Below, piece after piece: positions 26,305 to 35,131 of a stretch of 64,000 nt of DNA. The position numbers were made by a program, and so were the translations under genes. The stretch covers positions 496,001 through 560,000 of the forward strand of contig CAWJFY010000009.1 in assembly GCA_963842295.1 (NCBI GenBank). The letters are read 5' to 3'. This DNA comes from JAJNBA01 sp963842295 (GTDB lineage Bacteria > Actinomycetota > UBA4738 > HRBIN12). Position 1 is the stretch's first letter; each line of letters opens with the position of its first letter. The notes under the pieces were generated by a model. The model worked only from the letters and a program-made list of their open reading frames with translations. It was not told the DNA's origin and ran no database searches.

Positions 26305-28968
26305 GTGGACGACATCGATCGAACCGAGGAACGGCTCGGGGGCCAGATCCACACGGCGCCCTCCTCTGTCGATGCCCAGGGGGACGGGTCGACGGTCGCC
26401 GAACGCCGGCTCGCAGCGATCGTGCAGTCTTCCGACGATGCGATCTTCAGCGTCACGGCCGATGGTCTGATCGAGAGCTGGAACCCCGCGGCCGAGCGGC
26501 TCTACGGGTTCCGCGCCGAGGAGATCGTCGGGAAACACGTGGAACTCACTGCGCCGCCTGATCACCGCGACGAGGTGACCCAGAACATCCGGCGTGCGAT
26601 GGCTGGCGAGCATGTGCGCGACCAGGAGACCGTCCGGATGGCCAAGGACGGCCGACGGATCGACGTCGCGCTCACGATCTCGCCGATCTACGACAGCGAT
26701 GGCGGAGTGAGCGGGATGTCGACCAGTGCCCGAGACATCACCGATCGGAAACAGACTGAGGAACGCGCGCGCGCGCTCTCCCGCGCACTCGAGGAGGCCC
26801 GAGACACGCTCGAGCTCGTGACGATCGGCGCGGCCGACGGCATCACGATCCAGGATGCCGAGGGCAGGGTCGTGTACGCGAACCTCGCGGCCGCTCGGAT
26901 GTCCGGGTACGGATCGGTCGACGAGTTCCTGGCTGCCGATCCGCGAGAGCGCCTCGCTCACTGGGTGATGCTGAACGAAGACGGCGAGCCGTTCCCCGTG
27001 GACGAGCTTCCCGGCCGTCGGGTCCTCGCGGGTGAGCCAGAGGCGGAGGCCGTGCTTCGGGTGCGGGACCGACGGGATGAGCATGAGTTCTGGTCGATCG
27101 TGAAAGCCACCGCCACCTTCGACGCGCAGGGACGAGTGCGATACGCGATCAACCTCTTCCGCGACATCACCGGTCAGAAGGAAGCCGAGCGAAGCGCGCA
27201 ACGGAAAGCGACGCAGATGTCCCACCTCTACGCGATCACGGCAGCGCTATCGGGAGCGACCGACGTCGCCGTGATCGCCGAGGTACTGGCCGGGCAGACC
27301 TCGACGGCGTTCGAGGCCTCTCGTGGAGCGGTCGTCCTGCGCTCGCAGGATGGCACGGCCCTGGAGACCGTCGCCTGGCGGGGGCACGAGTCCGACATGA
27401 TCGAACGGTGGCGACGCTTCCCGCTGGACTCCAACACCCCGATCGGGGACGCGGTCCTCAGGAACGAACCGGTCCTCATGCCCGATCGGGACACGTGGCT
27501 CGCCCGATACCCGGGGCTCGCGCGAGAACAGCTGCCCGCGGCGGCGGCCTCGATCCCTCTCGATATGGGAGACCGCGCGATCGGTGGTCTCACCCTCAGC
27601 TTCGATCAACCCCGGGAGTTCACCGCGGAGGATGTCGGGTTCATGCTGGGCGCCGCGAGACAAGGGGCGCAGGCACTTGAGCGGGCTCGCTCGGAGGAGA
27701 TCCGACGCCTCGCGGAAGGGCGGCTCGCGTTGCTCGCGCGAGCCGGCGGCCTGCTCGCGGAGTCGCTCGACTATCCGAAGACCCTCGCCGCGGTCACGGA
27801 CCTCGTGGTTCCTCAGCTCGCCGACTGGGCGACCGTAGAGCTCCTGGAGCCGGACGGTTCGATCCGTTCGTTGGCCGTCGCGCACGTGGACCCGGAGAAG
27901 GTGGCATTCGCCAAGGAGTTCCGGCGGCGCCGGCCCCCGGACCTCTCGGCGCCAACCGGCGTCGGCCACGTGATCTCGACCGGTCAGGCCGAGCTCGTCC
28001 CCGAGATCAGCGAGGAGATGATCGCCGCCATCGACGATCATGAAGTGACGGGCCTGGTTCGCGAACTGCAGCTCCGTTCGGTGATGATCGTGCCGCTGGC
28101 AGCTCGCGGCAGGACCCTCGGCGCGATGACGTACGTGTGGGCCGAGTCCGGCAACATCTATTCCTCGGCCGACCTCGCTGTCGCTCAGACGCTCGCCGCG
28201 CGCATCGCGCTGGTGATCGACAATGCGCGGCTGTACCGCGACCGGGACCACATCGCTCGGACGCTGCAGCAGAGCCTGCTCCCCCCCGACCCCCCGCCCA
28301 TCGATGGTGTCGACCTCGCAGCCCGGTACCGACCATCGGGCGAAGGCATCGAGGTCGGTGGCGACTTCTACGATGCATTCGACATCGGTGGCGGCGAGTG
28401 GACGGTGGCGCTCGGCGACGTGTGCGGCAAAGGGCCCGACGCGGCCGCACTGATGGGGATGGTGCGGCACACGATCCGCGCCGCGGCGATCCGCGAACGC
28501 GCCCCGGCGCGGGTTCTCTCGACCGTGAACGCCGCCGTCGGGCGGCAAACCTCCGAGGACCAGTTCTGCACCGCGATCGCCGCTCGCCTGCGTCCGCAGG
28601 AGGATCAGGTGATCGTGTGGATCTGCGTCGCCGGCCATCCGCCTCCCCTGGTCCTCCGCGGCGATGGCTCCCTGCACTGGATCCGCGGAGCCGGAGCCCT
28701 CTTGGGCGTCTTCGAGGACGCGCGGCTGGCCGAAGACGAGCTCAGGCTGGCCCCGGGAGACACGCTGATCCTGTACACCGATGGCGTCACAGAAGAGCGC
28801 GGCGTGCAGGGCGCGTTCGGTGAGGATGGGCTCACCGCCGTCCTCGAGGGTGCTGCGGGAGCTTCCGCGGCCGAGATCGTGGACCGTATCGAGCGAGCGG
28901 TCCTCGCCCACGGTCAGGGTGAGCCGAGGGATGACATCGCGATCCTCGCGGTCAGAGCGACGGGTTGA
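26305..28968 (+). CDS. PAS-PAS-GAF-GAF-SpoIIE serine phosphatase (sensor PP2C)
   Basis: This cytosolic sensor phosphatase has 887 aa. Domains in order: PAS (about 32-150), PAS (160-300), GAF (305-465), GAF (470-650) and a SpoIIE/PP2C domain (655-885) with metal ligands in VGGDFYDAF, LGDVCGKGPDAAALMG and EPRDDIAILAVR. Such proteins dephosphorylate anti-sigma-factor antagonists and so control a stress sigma factor. No anti-sigma or STAS gene is nearby, so the target is unknown. I chose the GTG at 26305, preceded by AGAGGAAG, over an in-frame ATG 30 bases upstream. Confidence 0.9.
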   Translation: MDDIDRTEERLGGQIHTAPSSVDAQGDGSTVAERRLAAIVQSSDDAIFSVTADGLIESWNPAAERLYGFRAEEIVGKHVELTAPPDHRDEVTQNIRRAMAGEHVRDQETVRMAKDGRRIDVALTISPIYDSDGGVSGMSTSARDITDRKQTEERARALSRALEEARDTLELVTIGAADGITIQDAEGRVVYANLAAARMSGYGSVDEFLAADPRERLAHWVMLNEDGEPFPVDELPGRRVLAGEPEAEAVLRVRDRRDEHEFWSIVKATATFDAQGRVRYAINLFRDITGQKEAERSAQRKATQMSHLYAITAALSGATDVAVIAEVLAGQTSTAFEASRGAVVLRSQDGTALETVAWRGHESDMIERWRRFPLDSNTPIGDAVLRNEPVLMPDRDTWLARYPGLAREQLPAAAASIPLDMGDRAIGGLTLSFDQPREFTAEDVGFMLGAARQGAQALERARSEEIRRLAEGRLALLARAGGLLAESLDYPKTLAAVTDLVVPQLADWATVELLEPDGSIRSLAVAHVDPEKVAFAKEFRRRRPPDLSAPTGVGHVISTGQAELVPEISEEMIAAIDDHEVTGLVRELQLRSVMIVPLAARGRTLGAMTYVWAESGNIYSSADLAVAQTLAARIALVIDNARLYRDRDHIARTLQQSLLPPDPPPIDGVDLAARYRPSGEGIEVGGDFYDAFDIGGGEWTVALGDVCGKGPDAAALMGMVRHTIRAAAIRERAPARVLSTVNAAVGRQTSEDQFCTAIAARLRPQEDQVIVWICVAGHPPPLVLRGDGSLHWIRGAGALLGVFEDARLAEDELRLAPGDTLILYTDGVTEERGVQGAFGEDGLTAVLEGAAGASAAEIVDRIERAVLAHGQGEPRDDIAILAVRATG

Positions 28969-28975
28969 CCGCGGC

Positions 28976-29275
28976 CTACGGTTGCCAGGCGCCCACCGCC
29001 GTGCGGAACGGGTGCACCTCGATGTCTCGCCAGACCCCGTCCGTGACGTAGGGGTCCCCCGCGAGCCAGGAGTCCACGCCCTCCCTGTCGGGGAACTCGA
29101 CGAGCAGCATCGAACCGATCATCCCACCGGACTCGTTCAGGAGAGCCCCACCGACGAGCACGTTGCCGGCGTCGACCAGTGGACGGATCGAGTCGAGGTG
29201 GGTCGGTCTTGTTCTTTGCCGGCGCTCCAACGCGCCCTCGTCCGTCCCGTCCCGCGCCACCACCAGGAACTGCAT
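28976..29275 (-). CDS. YCII-related domain protein
   Basis: This 99-aa dimeric ferredoxin-like fold of the YciI family has the N-terminal strand QFLVVARDGTD, an Arg/His-rich helix and AGDPYVTDGVWRDIEVHPF. The His and Asp of this family may form a small active site; no reaction is established. It has a strong GAGGAGGGG site. The stop is only 7 bp from the stop of the convergent phosphatase gene. Confidence 0.88.
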   Translation of the reverse strand: MQFLVVARDGTDEGALERRQRTRPTHLDSIRPLVDAGNVLVGGALLNESGGMIGSMLLVEFPDREGVDSWLAGDPYVTDGVWRDIEVHPFRTAVGAWQP

Positions 29276-29333
29276 GTCGCCCCTCCTCGTCGCGTTCGTG
29301 GGCTCAAGCTACCCGCCGATGCAGCGATCCGGC

Positions 29334-30245
29334 CTATTGCACGTCGCGGATGCGAACGAAGGTGAACCCGAGCGCGAGTGTGATCGCGACATAGCCGAGG
29401 ATCACGAACAACGCCCGGCCCGGTGAGAGAACGTACGACCCGGACACGACGCCGAATTCGGTGGTTTGCCAGCCGACGAAGCTCACGATGTTGTCGCCCA
29501 GCAACCACGGGCTCCACAGCGGACGGAAAGCCCGGAGAAGCCCTTCCAGGACGGCGGTGTAGACGAAGACCGCCCCAAGCGCTGCGGAGGTGTGCCGTCC
29601 GATCGCGGCGACCGCCCCGCCGATGAGGGCAGCCACGGCCGCGAGAACCGCGATCCGGAGCGAAGTGCCCGCGATATCACGCCACCAGCCATCCGTGAGT
29701 TCCGTGGATCCTCTCAACGCGGCGGCGACAGCGAGCGCCGCCGAGAGGAAGGCAACGATCAGGAGCGTGATCGCGAAGACGCCCGATCCTACGACCGCGA
29801 TCCTCGCTCCGAACCATCGCAGCCGTCGCGGCTCCCAGGTGAAGATCGTGCTGATGGTCCCGGTCTGCCAGGACGCAGCGACGACGGATGCGCCGACGAC
29901 TAGGCCGAGGATGCTGGTGAGCGAGGAGATCCCTTCCAGGATCTGGGGGAGCTCGGCGAGCGCGAGGTGCGACGGCATGTAGTTGGTGGCGTTCCCGGCG
30001 TTCTCACGACAGAACTCTTCGAGCGATCCGTTGACATCTTCTTCCGCGGATCCGCTCATGCAGAAGCGGAACTGCTGCTCCGCTTCGGCCCGGGCTGCCG
30101 CGCGGACCTCTTCGGTTGGCTGCGTGGACTGCCAGCCGGCGATCACGGCTCCCACCCCGCACCCGCCAAGCGCAGCTCCCAGAAGCACAGCGACCAAGCG
30201 GCGCGACCGGAACCGCAGGAGCTCGGAAGCGAGGAGACCCCTCAT
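29334..30245 (-). CDS. ABC-2 type transporter permease
   Basis: This 303-aa membrane subunit has about six predicted membrane segments: one at 15-40, a large extracytoplasmic loop at about 40-95, then clustered segments from 100 to 295. It overlaps the upstream ATPase gene by ATGA, so the two form one exporter. Such pairs often export drugs, lipids or peptides or act in resistance; substrate unknown. Confidence 0.85.
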   Translation of the reverse strand: MRGLLASELLRFRSRRLVAVLLGAALGGCGVGAVIAGWQSTQPTEEVRAAARAEAEQQFRFCMSGSAEEDVNGSLEEFCRENAGNATNYMPSHLALAELPQILEGISSLTSILGLVVGASVVAASWQTGTISTIFTWEPRRLRWFGARIAVVGSGVFAITLLIVAFLSAALAVAAALRGSTELTDGWWRDIAGTSLRIAVLAAVAALIGGAVAAIGRHTSAALGAVFVYTAVLEGLLRAFRPLWSPWLLGDNIVSFVGWQTTEFGVVSGSYVLSPGRALFVILGYVAITLALGFTFVRIRDVQ

Positions 30246-31171
30246 GCGCCGACCTGGTGGTCGTCGCCGGTGAGCTCCAGGAAGGCTTGTTCGAGGTTGC
30301 CTTCGTCCGGCTGGAGGAGCGACGGATAGACGCCTTTGGCTGCGAGGGCCCTCGCTACGCGCTCCCCGTCCTCAGGTGGGACGGCCGCTCGAATCAGATC
30401 ACCCTCGATGGTCGCGGCGATCCCCGCATCGACGAGTGCGAGCCGGCCCGCCTCGAGGTCGGGCACGCGCACCGCGATGCGCGCTCCGCGGCCGGACGCG
30501 AGCACGTCGTGCACGGAGCCGGCGGCGACGAGGCGCCCTCGTGCGATGATCGCGACGCGATCGGCAACCTGCTGGACCTCGGAAAGGATGTGACTCGAGA
30601 CGAACACTGTCCGGCCCTCGGCGCCGAGGCTCCGCAGGAGATCGCGCACCTCGACGATCCCGGCGGGATCGAGACCGTTGGCGGGCTCGTCCAGGATCAG
30701 CAGCGAGGGGTCCTTCAACAGCGCCGCGGCGATGCCGAGGCGTTGCTTCATCCCCAGGGAGTAGGTCCTGACCATGTCGTTCGCGCGGGCCGTGAGCCCG
30801 ACGCGATCGAGCGCGGCATCGACGGCATCGCGAGCGATGCCGTCGATCCTCGCCAGGATCTGTAGGTTCCGCTGGCCCGTGAATCGCGGGAAGAGCGCGG
30901 GGGCTTCCACGATCGATCCCGTCCTACGGATCACCGCCGGCAAACCTCGCGGGACGTCGGCTCCGAGGATGCGGGCCTTCCCAGCCGAAGCGGAAACGAG
31001 GCCGAGGAGGCATCGGATCGTCGTCGTCTTGCCGGCGCCGTTCGGACCGAGGAACCCGAAGACACCACCTTCGGGGACCTCGAGGTCCAGACCATCGAGA
31101 GCGACGGTCGGGGTCCCACGTAACCGCCGGTACTCCTTGCGGAGTCCCTCGACCTCGATCACGGCCGTCAT
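30242..31171 (-). CDS. ABC transporter ATP-binding protein (drug/peptide exporter type)
   Basis: This 309-aa ATPase of an ABC-2 exporter, CcmA/DrrA-like, powers the adjacent permease. Walker A is GPNGAGKTT, the signature is YSLGMKQRLGIA, and Walker B runs LLILDEPANGLDP, followed by a switch His in FVSSHILSEV. The C-terminal 70 residues are the extra regulatory domain of this class. The ATG at 31171 is preceded by a TACGGT -10 box 8 bases away, suggesting a leaderless mRNA; an upstream in-frame ATG at 31207 is less likely. Confidence 0.92.
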   Translation of the reverse strand: MTAVIEVEGLRKEYRRLRGTPTVALDGLDLEVPEGGVFGFLGPNGAGKTTTIRCLLGLVSASAGKARILGADVPRGLPAVIRRTGSIVEAPALFPRFTGQRNLQILARIDGIARDAVDAALDRVGLTARANDMVRTYSLGMKQRLGIAAALLKDPSLLILDEPANGLDPAGIVEVRDLLRSLGAEGRTVFVSSHILSEVQQVADRVAIIARGRLVAAGSVHDVLASGRGARIAVRVPDLEAGRLALVDAGIAATIEGDLIRAAVPPEDGERVARALAAKGVYPSLLQPDEGNLEQAFLELTGDDHQVGA

Positions 31172-31179
31172 CGGGATCG

Positions 31180-31185
31180 ACCGTA
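31180..31185 (-). promoter_or_regulatory. Candidate leaderless -10 box (TACGGT) for the ABC-2 ATPase gene
   Basis: TACGGT on the minus strand is followed by 8 bases and the ATG at 31171. No ribosome-binding site lies between. Confidence 0.45.
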
Positions 31186-31226
31186 CCTCGGGGGCGGAGT
31201 CGGGCACGGAGCGCCGCCCCAGTTGC

Positions 31227-31232
31227 TACGGT
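31227..31232 (+). promoter_or_regulatory. Candidate -10 box (TACGGT) for the TMADH-like gene
   Basis: TACGGT lies 23 bases before the GTG at 31256, leaving a short leader with the ribosome-binding site AAGGGGG. The same hexamer occurs on the opposite strand at 31180-31185 for the divergent exporter. Confidence 0.4.
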
Positions 31233-31255
31233 CCGGCGGAACGAAGGGGGCGTCA

Positions 31256-33343
31256 GTGGACCCGAACCACGAGATCTTGTTCGAACCGGTTCGCATCGGC
31301 CCGAAGACGCTGCGGAACCGCTTCTACCAGGTCCCTCACTGCTCCGGGTTCGGTACCGAGAAGCCGTGGACGCAAGCCGCGCACCGCGGCGTGAAAGCCG
31401 AGGGTGGCTGGGCGGCGGTCTGCACCGAGTACGCACCCTTCTCCCCGGACTCCGACGAGGCGCCTCTGATCGCGGCTCGATTCTGGGACGAAGATGACAT
31501 GCGGGCGCTGCGCCTCATGACGGACGCTGCGCACGAGCACGGCGCCCTGGCTGGCCTTGAGCTCCACCACAGCGGCGCCCACGCGCCCAACAGCCAGACG
31601 CGTCTTCCGTCCATCGCCCCGAGCCAGCTCGCTTCCGACCTGGAGCCGCACGTGGTGCCCAAGGAGATGGAGCGGACCGATATCCGCAGGGTGGTGAACG
31701 GCTGGGCGGACGCGGCCGTGCGGGCACGGGATTGTGGGTTCGACATCGTGTACGTGTACGGGGCGCACTCGTACCTGCCGATGCAGTTCCTCTCGCCCTT
31801 CTACAACAAGCGGGCCGATGGCTACGGCGGAGCACTGAAGGATCGCGCGCGGTTCTGGCTGGAGACGTTGGAGGGCGTTCGCGACGCGGTCGGCGCGGAT
31901 TGCGCGGTCGTGACCCGGATCGCGGTGGAAGCGCTGGGGCCGGCGGGGATCCATCTCGAAGAGGCGCTGGAGTTCATCAACTTCGCTGACGACCTTGTGG
32001 ATCTCTGGGACGTGAACGTCGGCTCGATCGCGTACTGGAGCAAGGACTCGGGGACGTCTCGGTACTTCGACGAGGGCTACCAGCTCGAGTGGACCGGCGG
32101 GATACGCCAGACGACCGCGAAGCCGATCGTCGGGGTCGGTCGGCTGACCAGCCCCGACCGCATGGCCTCGATCGTGCGCAGCGGCGCGTGGGACCTGGTG
32201 GGCGCCGCACGCCCGTCGATCGCCGATCCGTTCCTCCCGCAGAAGATCTTCGAGGGTCGCACCGACGAGATCCGGGAGTGCACCGGCTCGAACGTCTGCA
32301 TCATGAAGGTGGACGGCTTCGGACACCTCGGGTGCATCCAGAACGCCACCGCGGGTGAGGAGCACCGTCGCGGCTGGCACCCCGAGCGCTTCGAGCGGGC
32401 AACCAACGCCGGGAAAAGCGTCCTGGTGGTCGGCGCCGGCCCGGCCGGCATGGAGTGCGCGGTTACGCTCGGACGGCGTGGGTTCGAAGCCGTGCATCTC
32501 GTCGAGGCCTCGGACGACGTCGGCGGACGGATGCGATGGGTGCGGAGGCTCCCAACCCTCGGCGATTGGGGACGGATCGTGGACCATCGCAAGGTGATGC
32601 TCTCGAAGCTCCGGAACGTCGAGGTCGTGACCGGGCGTCGGCTCTCGGCCGAGGACGTGCGCGATTACGGGGCGCAGCTCGTCGTGGTAGCGACCGGCTC
32701 GCGGTGGTCCGGCGAAGGACTGCAGTCGTCGACGCACGAGCCGATCTGGGGTGCCTCCCCTTCACTCCCGCACGTGCTTACGCCCGAGCAGGTGATGGAC
32801 GGGAAGCGGCCACCCGGTCGCCGCGTGGTCGTCTACGACGCGGAGGGGTACTTCGTCGGGCCTGGGATCGCGGAGCTCCTCGCGAACGAAGGCCTCGAGA
32901 CCCATCTCGTCACTTCGCTCGATGTCGTTTCCCCGATCTCCGACCTGACGCTCGAGGGCCCGATGCTCCGGCAGCACCTCCACGAGCTGGGCGTGAGGGC
33001 GCACCGTGGCGTGACGGTCCTGGCGGTCGAGCCCGGCCTGGCGTCGGGTGATGACGAGTTCGAGGAGCCGTGGTCGCTCGAGACGGACGGGATCGTGCTC
33101 GTGACGCAGCAAGTCTCCGACGACCTTCTGTACCGGGAGCTTCTCGACGACCCGGATGCGCTCGACGTGGCGGAGATCGAGGCCGTCTACCGGATCGGCG
33201 ACTGCGTGGCGCCCCGGATGATCTCCGAGGCGATCTTCGACGGCCACCGCCTCGCGCGAGAGATCGACGGAGCGGATCCCGCCGTCGCGCTCCCCTTCGA
33301 CCGGGAGCGCAACGTGCCCGACGTCCAGCCTGCCGCGAGATGA
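31256..33343 (+). CDS. Trimethylamine/dimethylamine dehydrogenase-like Fe-S flavoprotein, one Fe-S cysteine replaced by Ser
   Basis: This 695-aa protein aligns along its length with TMADH: an FMN barrel (1-335), a [4Fe-4S] segment, then ADP- and FAD-like folds (VLVVGAGPAGMECAV at about 385). Conserved are Cys29 (6-S-cysteinyl-FMN position, QVPHC), Tyr59 of the aromatic bowl, the YVYGAHSYLP segment and the VDLWD Trp/Asp pair. The Fe-S motif reads C342-x2-S345-x2-C348-x11-C360, so the second ligand is serine. Trp355 and Trp105 of TMADH are also not conserved. It probably oxidises a methylated amine; the substrate is open. The GTG start has AAGGGGG upstream. A GlcF-like gene overlaps its stop. 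Confidence 0.85.
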   Translation: MDPNHEILFEPVRIGPKTLRNRFYQVPHCSGFGTEKPWTQAAHRGVKAEGGWAAVCTEYAPFSPDSDEAPLIAARFWDEDDMRALRLMTDAAHEHGALAGLELHHSGAHAPNSQTRLPSIAPSQLASDLEPHVVPKEMERTDIRRVVNGWADAAVRARDCGFDIVYVYGAHSYLPMQFLSPFYNKRADGYGGALKDRARFWLETLEGVRDAVGADCAVVTRIAVEALGPAGIHLEEALEFINFADDLVDLWDVNVGSIAYWSKDSGTSRYFDEGYQLEWTGGIRQTTAKPIVGVGRLTSPDRMASIVRSGAWDLVGAARPSIADPFLPQKIFEGRTDEIRECTGSNVCIMKVDGFGHLGCIQNATAGEEHRRGWHPERFERATNAGKSVLVVGAGPAGMECAVTLGRRGFEAVHLVEASDDVGGRMRWVRRLPTLGDWGRIVDHRKVMLSKLRNVEVVTGRRLSAEDVRDYGAQLVVVATGSRWSGEGLQSSTHEPIWGASPSLPHVLTPEQVMDGKRPPGRRVVVYDAEGYFVGPGIAELLANEGLETHLVTSLDVVSPISDLTLEGPMLRQHLHELGVRAHRGVTVLAVEPGLASGDDEFEEPWSLETDGIVLVTQQVSDDLLYRELLDDPDALDVAEIEAVYRIGDCVAPRMISEAIFDGHRLAREIDGADPAVALPFDRERNVPDVQPAAR

Positions 33344-34621
33344 TGGGTGGCATGGACACCAAGCCTCTCGGCACCGACCTTCCCGACGGCGTTCGGTTCA
33401 TCGGGCCGGAGGTCGACTGGGAGGCCGGATGGGCTCCGGGTGACTCGCCGTCCCAGGCGGATCTGAACGCCTGCGTCGCATGCGGTCTCTGCCTGCCGCA
33501 CTGCCCGACGTACCGGCTGACCGGCGAAGAGTCGGCGTCGCCACGCGGCCGGATCACGGCCATGCGGGCGGTCCACGAGGGCCGCGCGGCGACGGACGGG
33601 ACGTTCGCGGAGTTCATGGACCTCTGCCTCGTGTGCCGCGCCTGCGAGGACGTCTGTCCGTCGCACGTGCCGTTCGGCCGGATGATGGAGGCGGCGCGGA
33701 CGCAGATCGAACCGCTCCGTTCGAGGCGCGCTCGGTTCGTGCGGTGGGTCGGCCTCGACGTGGTCCTACCGTCGCCCACCCTGACCCGGGTGGCGGGTGC
33801 GCTCGCTCCCGTCGCGCGTCCCTTCCTCCCTCGACGCGTGCGATCGTTGATCCCGCGCGGGGCCTGGGCCGCGGGACGGCTACCCCGCAGCACGGAGCCG
33901 CAGGGTGAGCTCCGAGGGACGGTCGCCCTCCTGTCCGGCTGCGTGCAGGGCCTCTGGTTCCGGCGGGTGAACCTCGCGACGATCCGGGTGCTGGCGAGGA
34001 ACGGCTGGCGCGTCGTGGTCCCGGGCGACCAGACGTGTTGCGGTGCCCTGGCGGCCCACAACGGCCACCTCGACACGGCGCGGACGCTCGCGAAGAAGAA
34101 CGCGGCGGCGTTCGCGAGGGTCGACCATGTCGTCGTGAACGCGGCCGGATGCGGCGCGCACATGGCCGCTTACGGCGACCTCGTCGAGGGCGCCAGACCT
34201 TCCCGTGCGCGATGTGGTGGCGTTCCTCCACGAGGAGGGGCTCCGGGCCGACGCCGGTTCGCTCCCGGAGTCCACGATCGTCGCGTACCACGACGCGTGT
34301 CACGCGCTGCGTGCACAAGGCATCCATCGGCAGCCTCGCGAGCTGCTGGGCGCGATCAGGAACCTCGAGCTCGTAGAGATCCCGAACGGCGACCGCTGCT
34401 GCGGCGCCGCCGGGATCTACAACGTGACCGAGCCCGAGATGTCCGGGCGGCTGATGCGTGAGAAGGCCCAAGCGGTCGCCTCGACAGGTGCAGCCCTGGT
34501 TGCCTCCGGCAACCCCGGCTGCACGATGCAACTCCTGGCTGGCCTGCGAGAGATCGGCACGACCGTCGACGTCGTCCACCCCGTGGAGCTGCTCGACGCC
34601 GCTGCGCCCCGATCGCGGTGA
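33340..34621 (+). CDS. GlcF-like Fe-S oxidoreductase with two CCG domains, frameshifted
   Basis: The N-terminal part has two [4Fe-4S] clusters, ACVACGLCLPHC and CLVCRACEDVC, then a first cysteine-rich domain ending GDQTCCGALAAHNG. Between about 34185 and 34205 the frame shifts by one base. The second CCG domain (YHDACHALRAQG, GDRCCGAAGIYN) continues in another frame to the TGA at 34619-34621. As joined, the protein is about 425 aa, like glycolate oxidase subunit GlcF or other HdrD-type electron carriers. It overlaps the TMADH-like gene by ATGA, so it may accept electrons from it, or it may serve GlcDE at 5.7-8.2 kb. Error or lesion is undecided. Confidence 0.8.
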
Positions 34622-34625
34622 CGGC

Positions 34626-35108
34626 CTACCAGCGAGGGTCGACCGCGAGCAGCGCGACCTCGCCGGTGCACTCCGTTCCGGCGCCGTAGCGAGGGTCGGC
34701 ACCGATACCGAGGCGTATGTAGAAGCAGGCGCCCGGGCGCGTCTGGACGGCCGCTGCCCATACGGTCTCCGACGCGGAGACGCTCACATCGTTCAGGCCG
34801 ACGGACGCTTCGGCCGCCGGCCGGAACGACAGGTCCGCGACGTCCTCCTCGAGAGCGACGGCATCGGCTTCTTCGAACGAACCTGTGCGGCTTTGGACGA
34901 TCTCGGCGGCCGCCTGGGCTCGACGCAGCGTGTCCTGCGCGTGCCCGATCGAGTTCGCGAGCGGCCGGTTCGCGAAGATCTCCACGATCAAGAACAGTCC
35001 GCCGACCAGCAACGTCCCCGCGATGACCCAGAATCCTCGGTTCGGACGCGGCAAGGGTTCGGGTCCCAGTTCGTCCTCGTATGCCCTGATGACGTCGTCG
35101 ATGGCCAT
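34626..35108 (-). CDS. Single-pass membrane protein, Cys-x18-Cys-Thr-Gly family (copy A)
   Basis: This 160-aa protein has a short cytoplasmic N-terminus (1-25), one membrane segment (26-46), a helical stalk (about 50-75) and an extracytoplasmic domain with Cys128 and Cys147 in PGACFYIR and GTECTG, ending DPRW. I do not recognise a named family; the C-terminal layout recalls type IV pilin-like globular domains. It is homologous to the two proteins at 54959-55498 and 55552-56118. It is the third gene of coxD-coxE-A, 23 bp after coxE, and ends 4 bp from the convergent GlcF-like gene. Function unknown; the cox linkage is the main clue. Confidence 0.7.
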   Translation of the reverse strand: MAIDDVIRAYEDELGPEPLPRPNRGFWVIAGTLLVGGLFLIVEIFANRPLANSIGHAQDTLRRAQAAAEIVQSRTGSFEEADAVALEEDVADLSFRPAAEASVGLNDVSVSASETVWAAAVQTRPGACFYIRLGIGADPRYGAGTECTGEVALLAVDPRW

Positions 35109-35131
35109 CGCCGATGAGGGTACGAAACCCG

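Noticed and set aside
31256..33343. 2,4-dienoyl-CoA reductase or Old Yellow Enzyme
   Set aside because: The cysteine of 6-S-cysteinyl-FMN (QVPHC), the YVYGAHSYLP segment and full-length similarity point to the TMADH branch.
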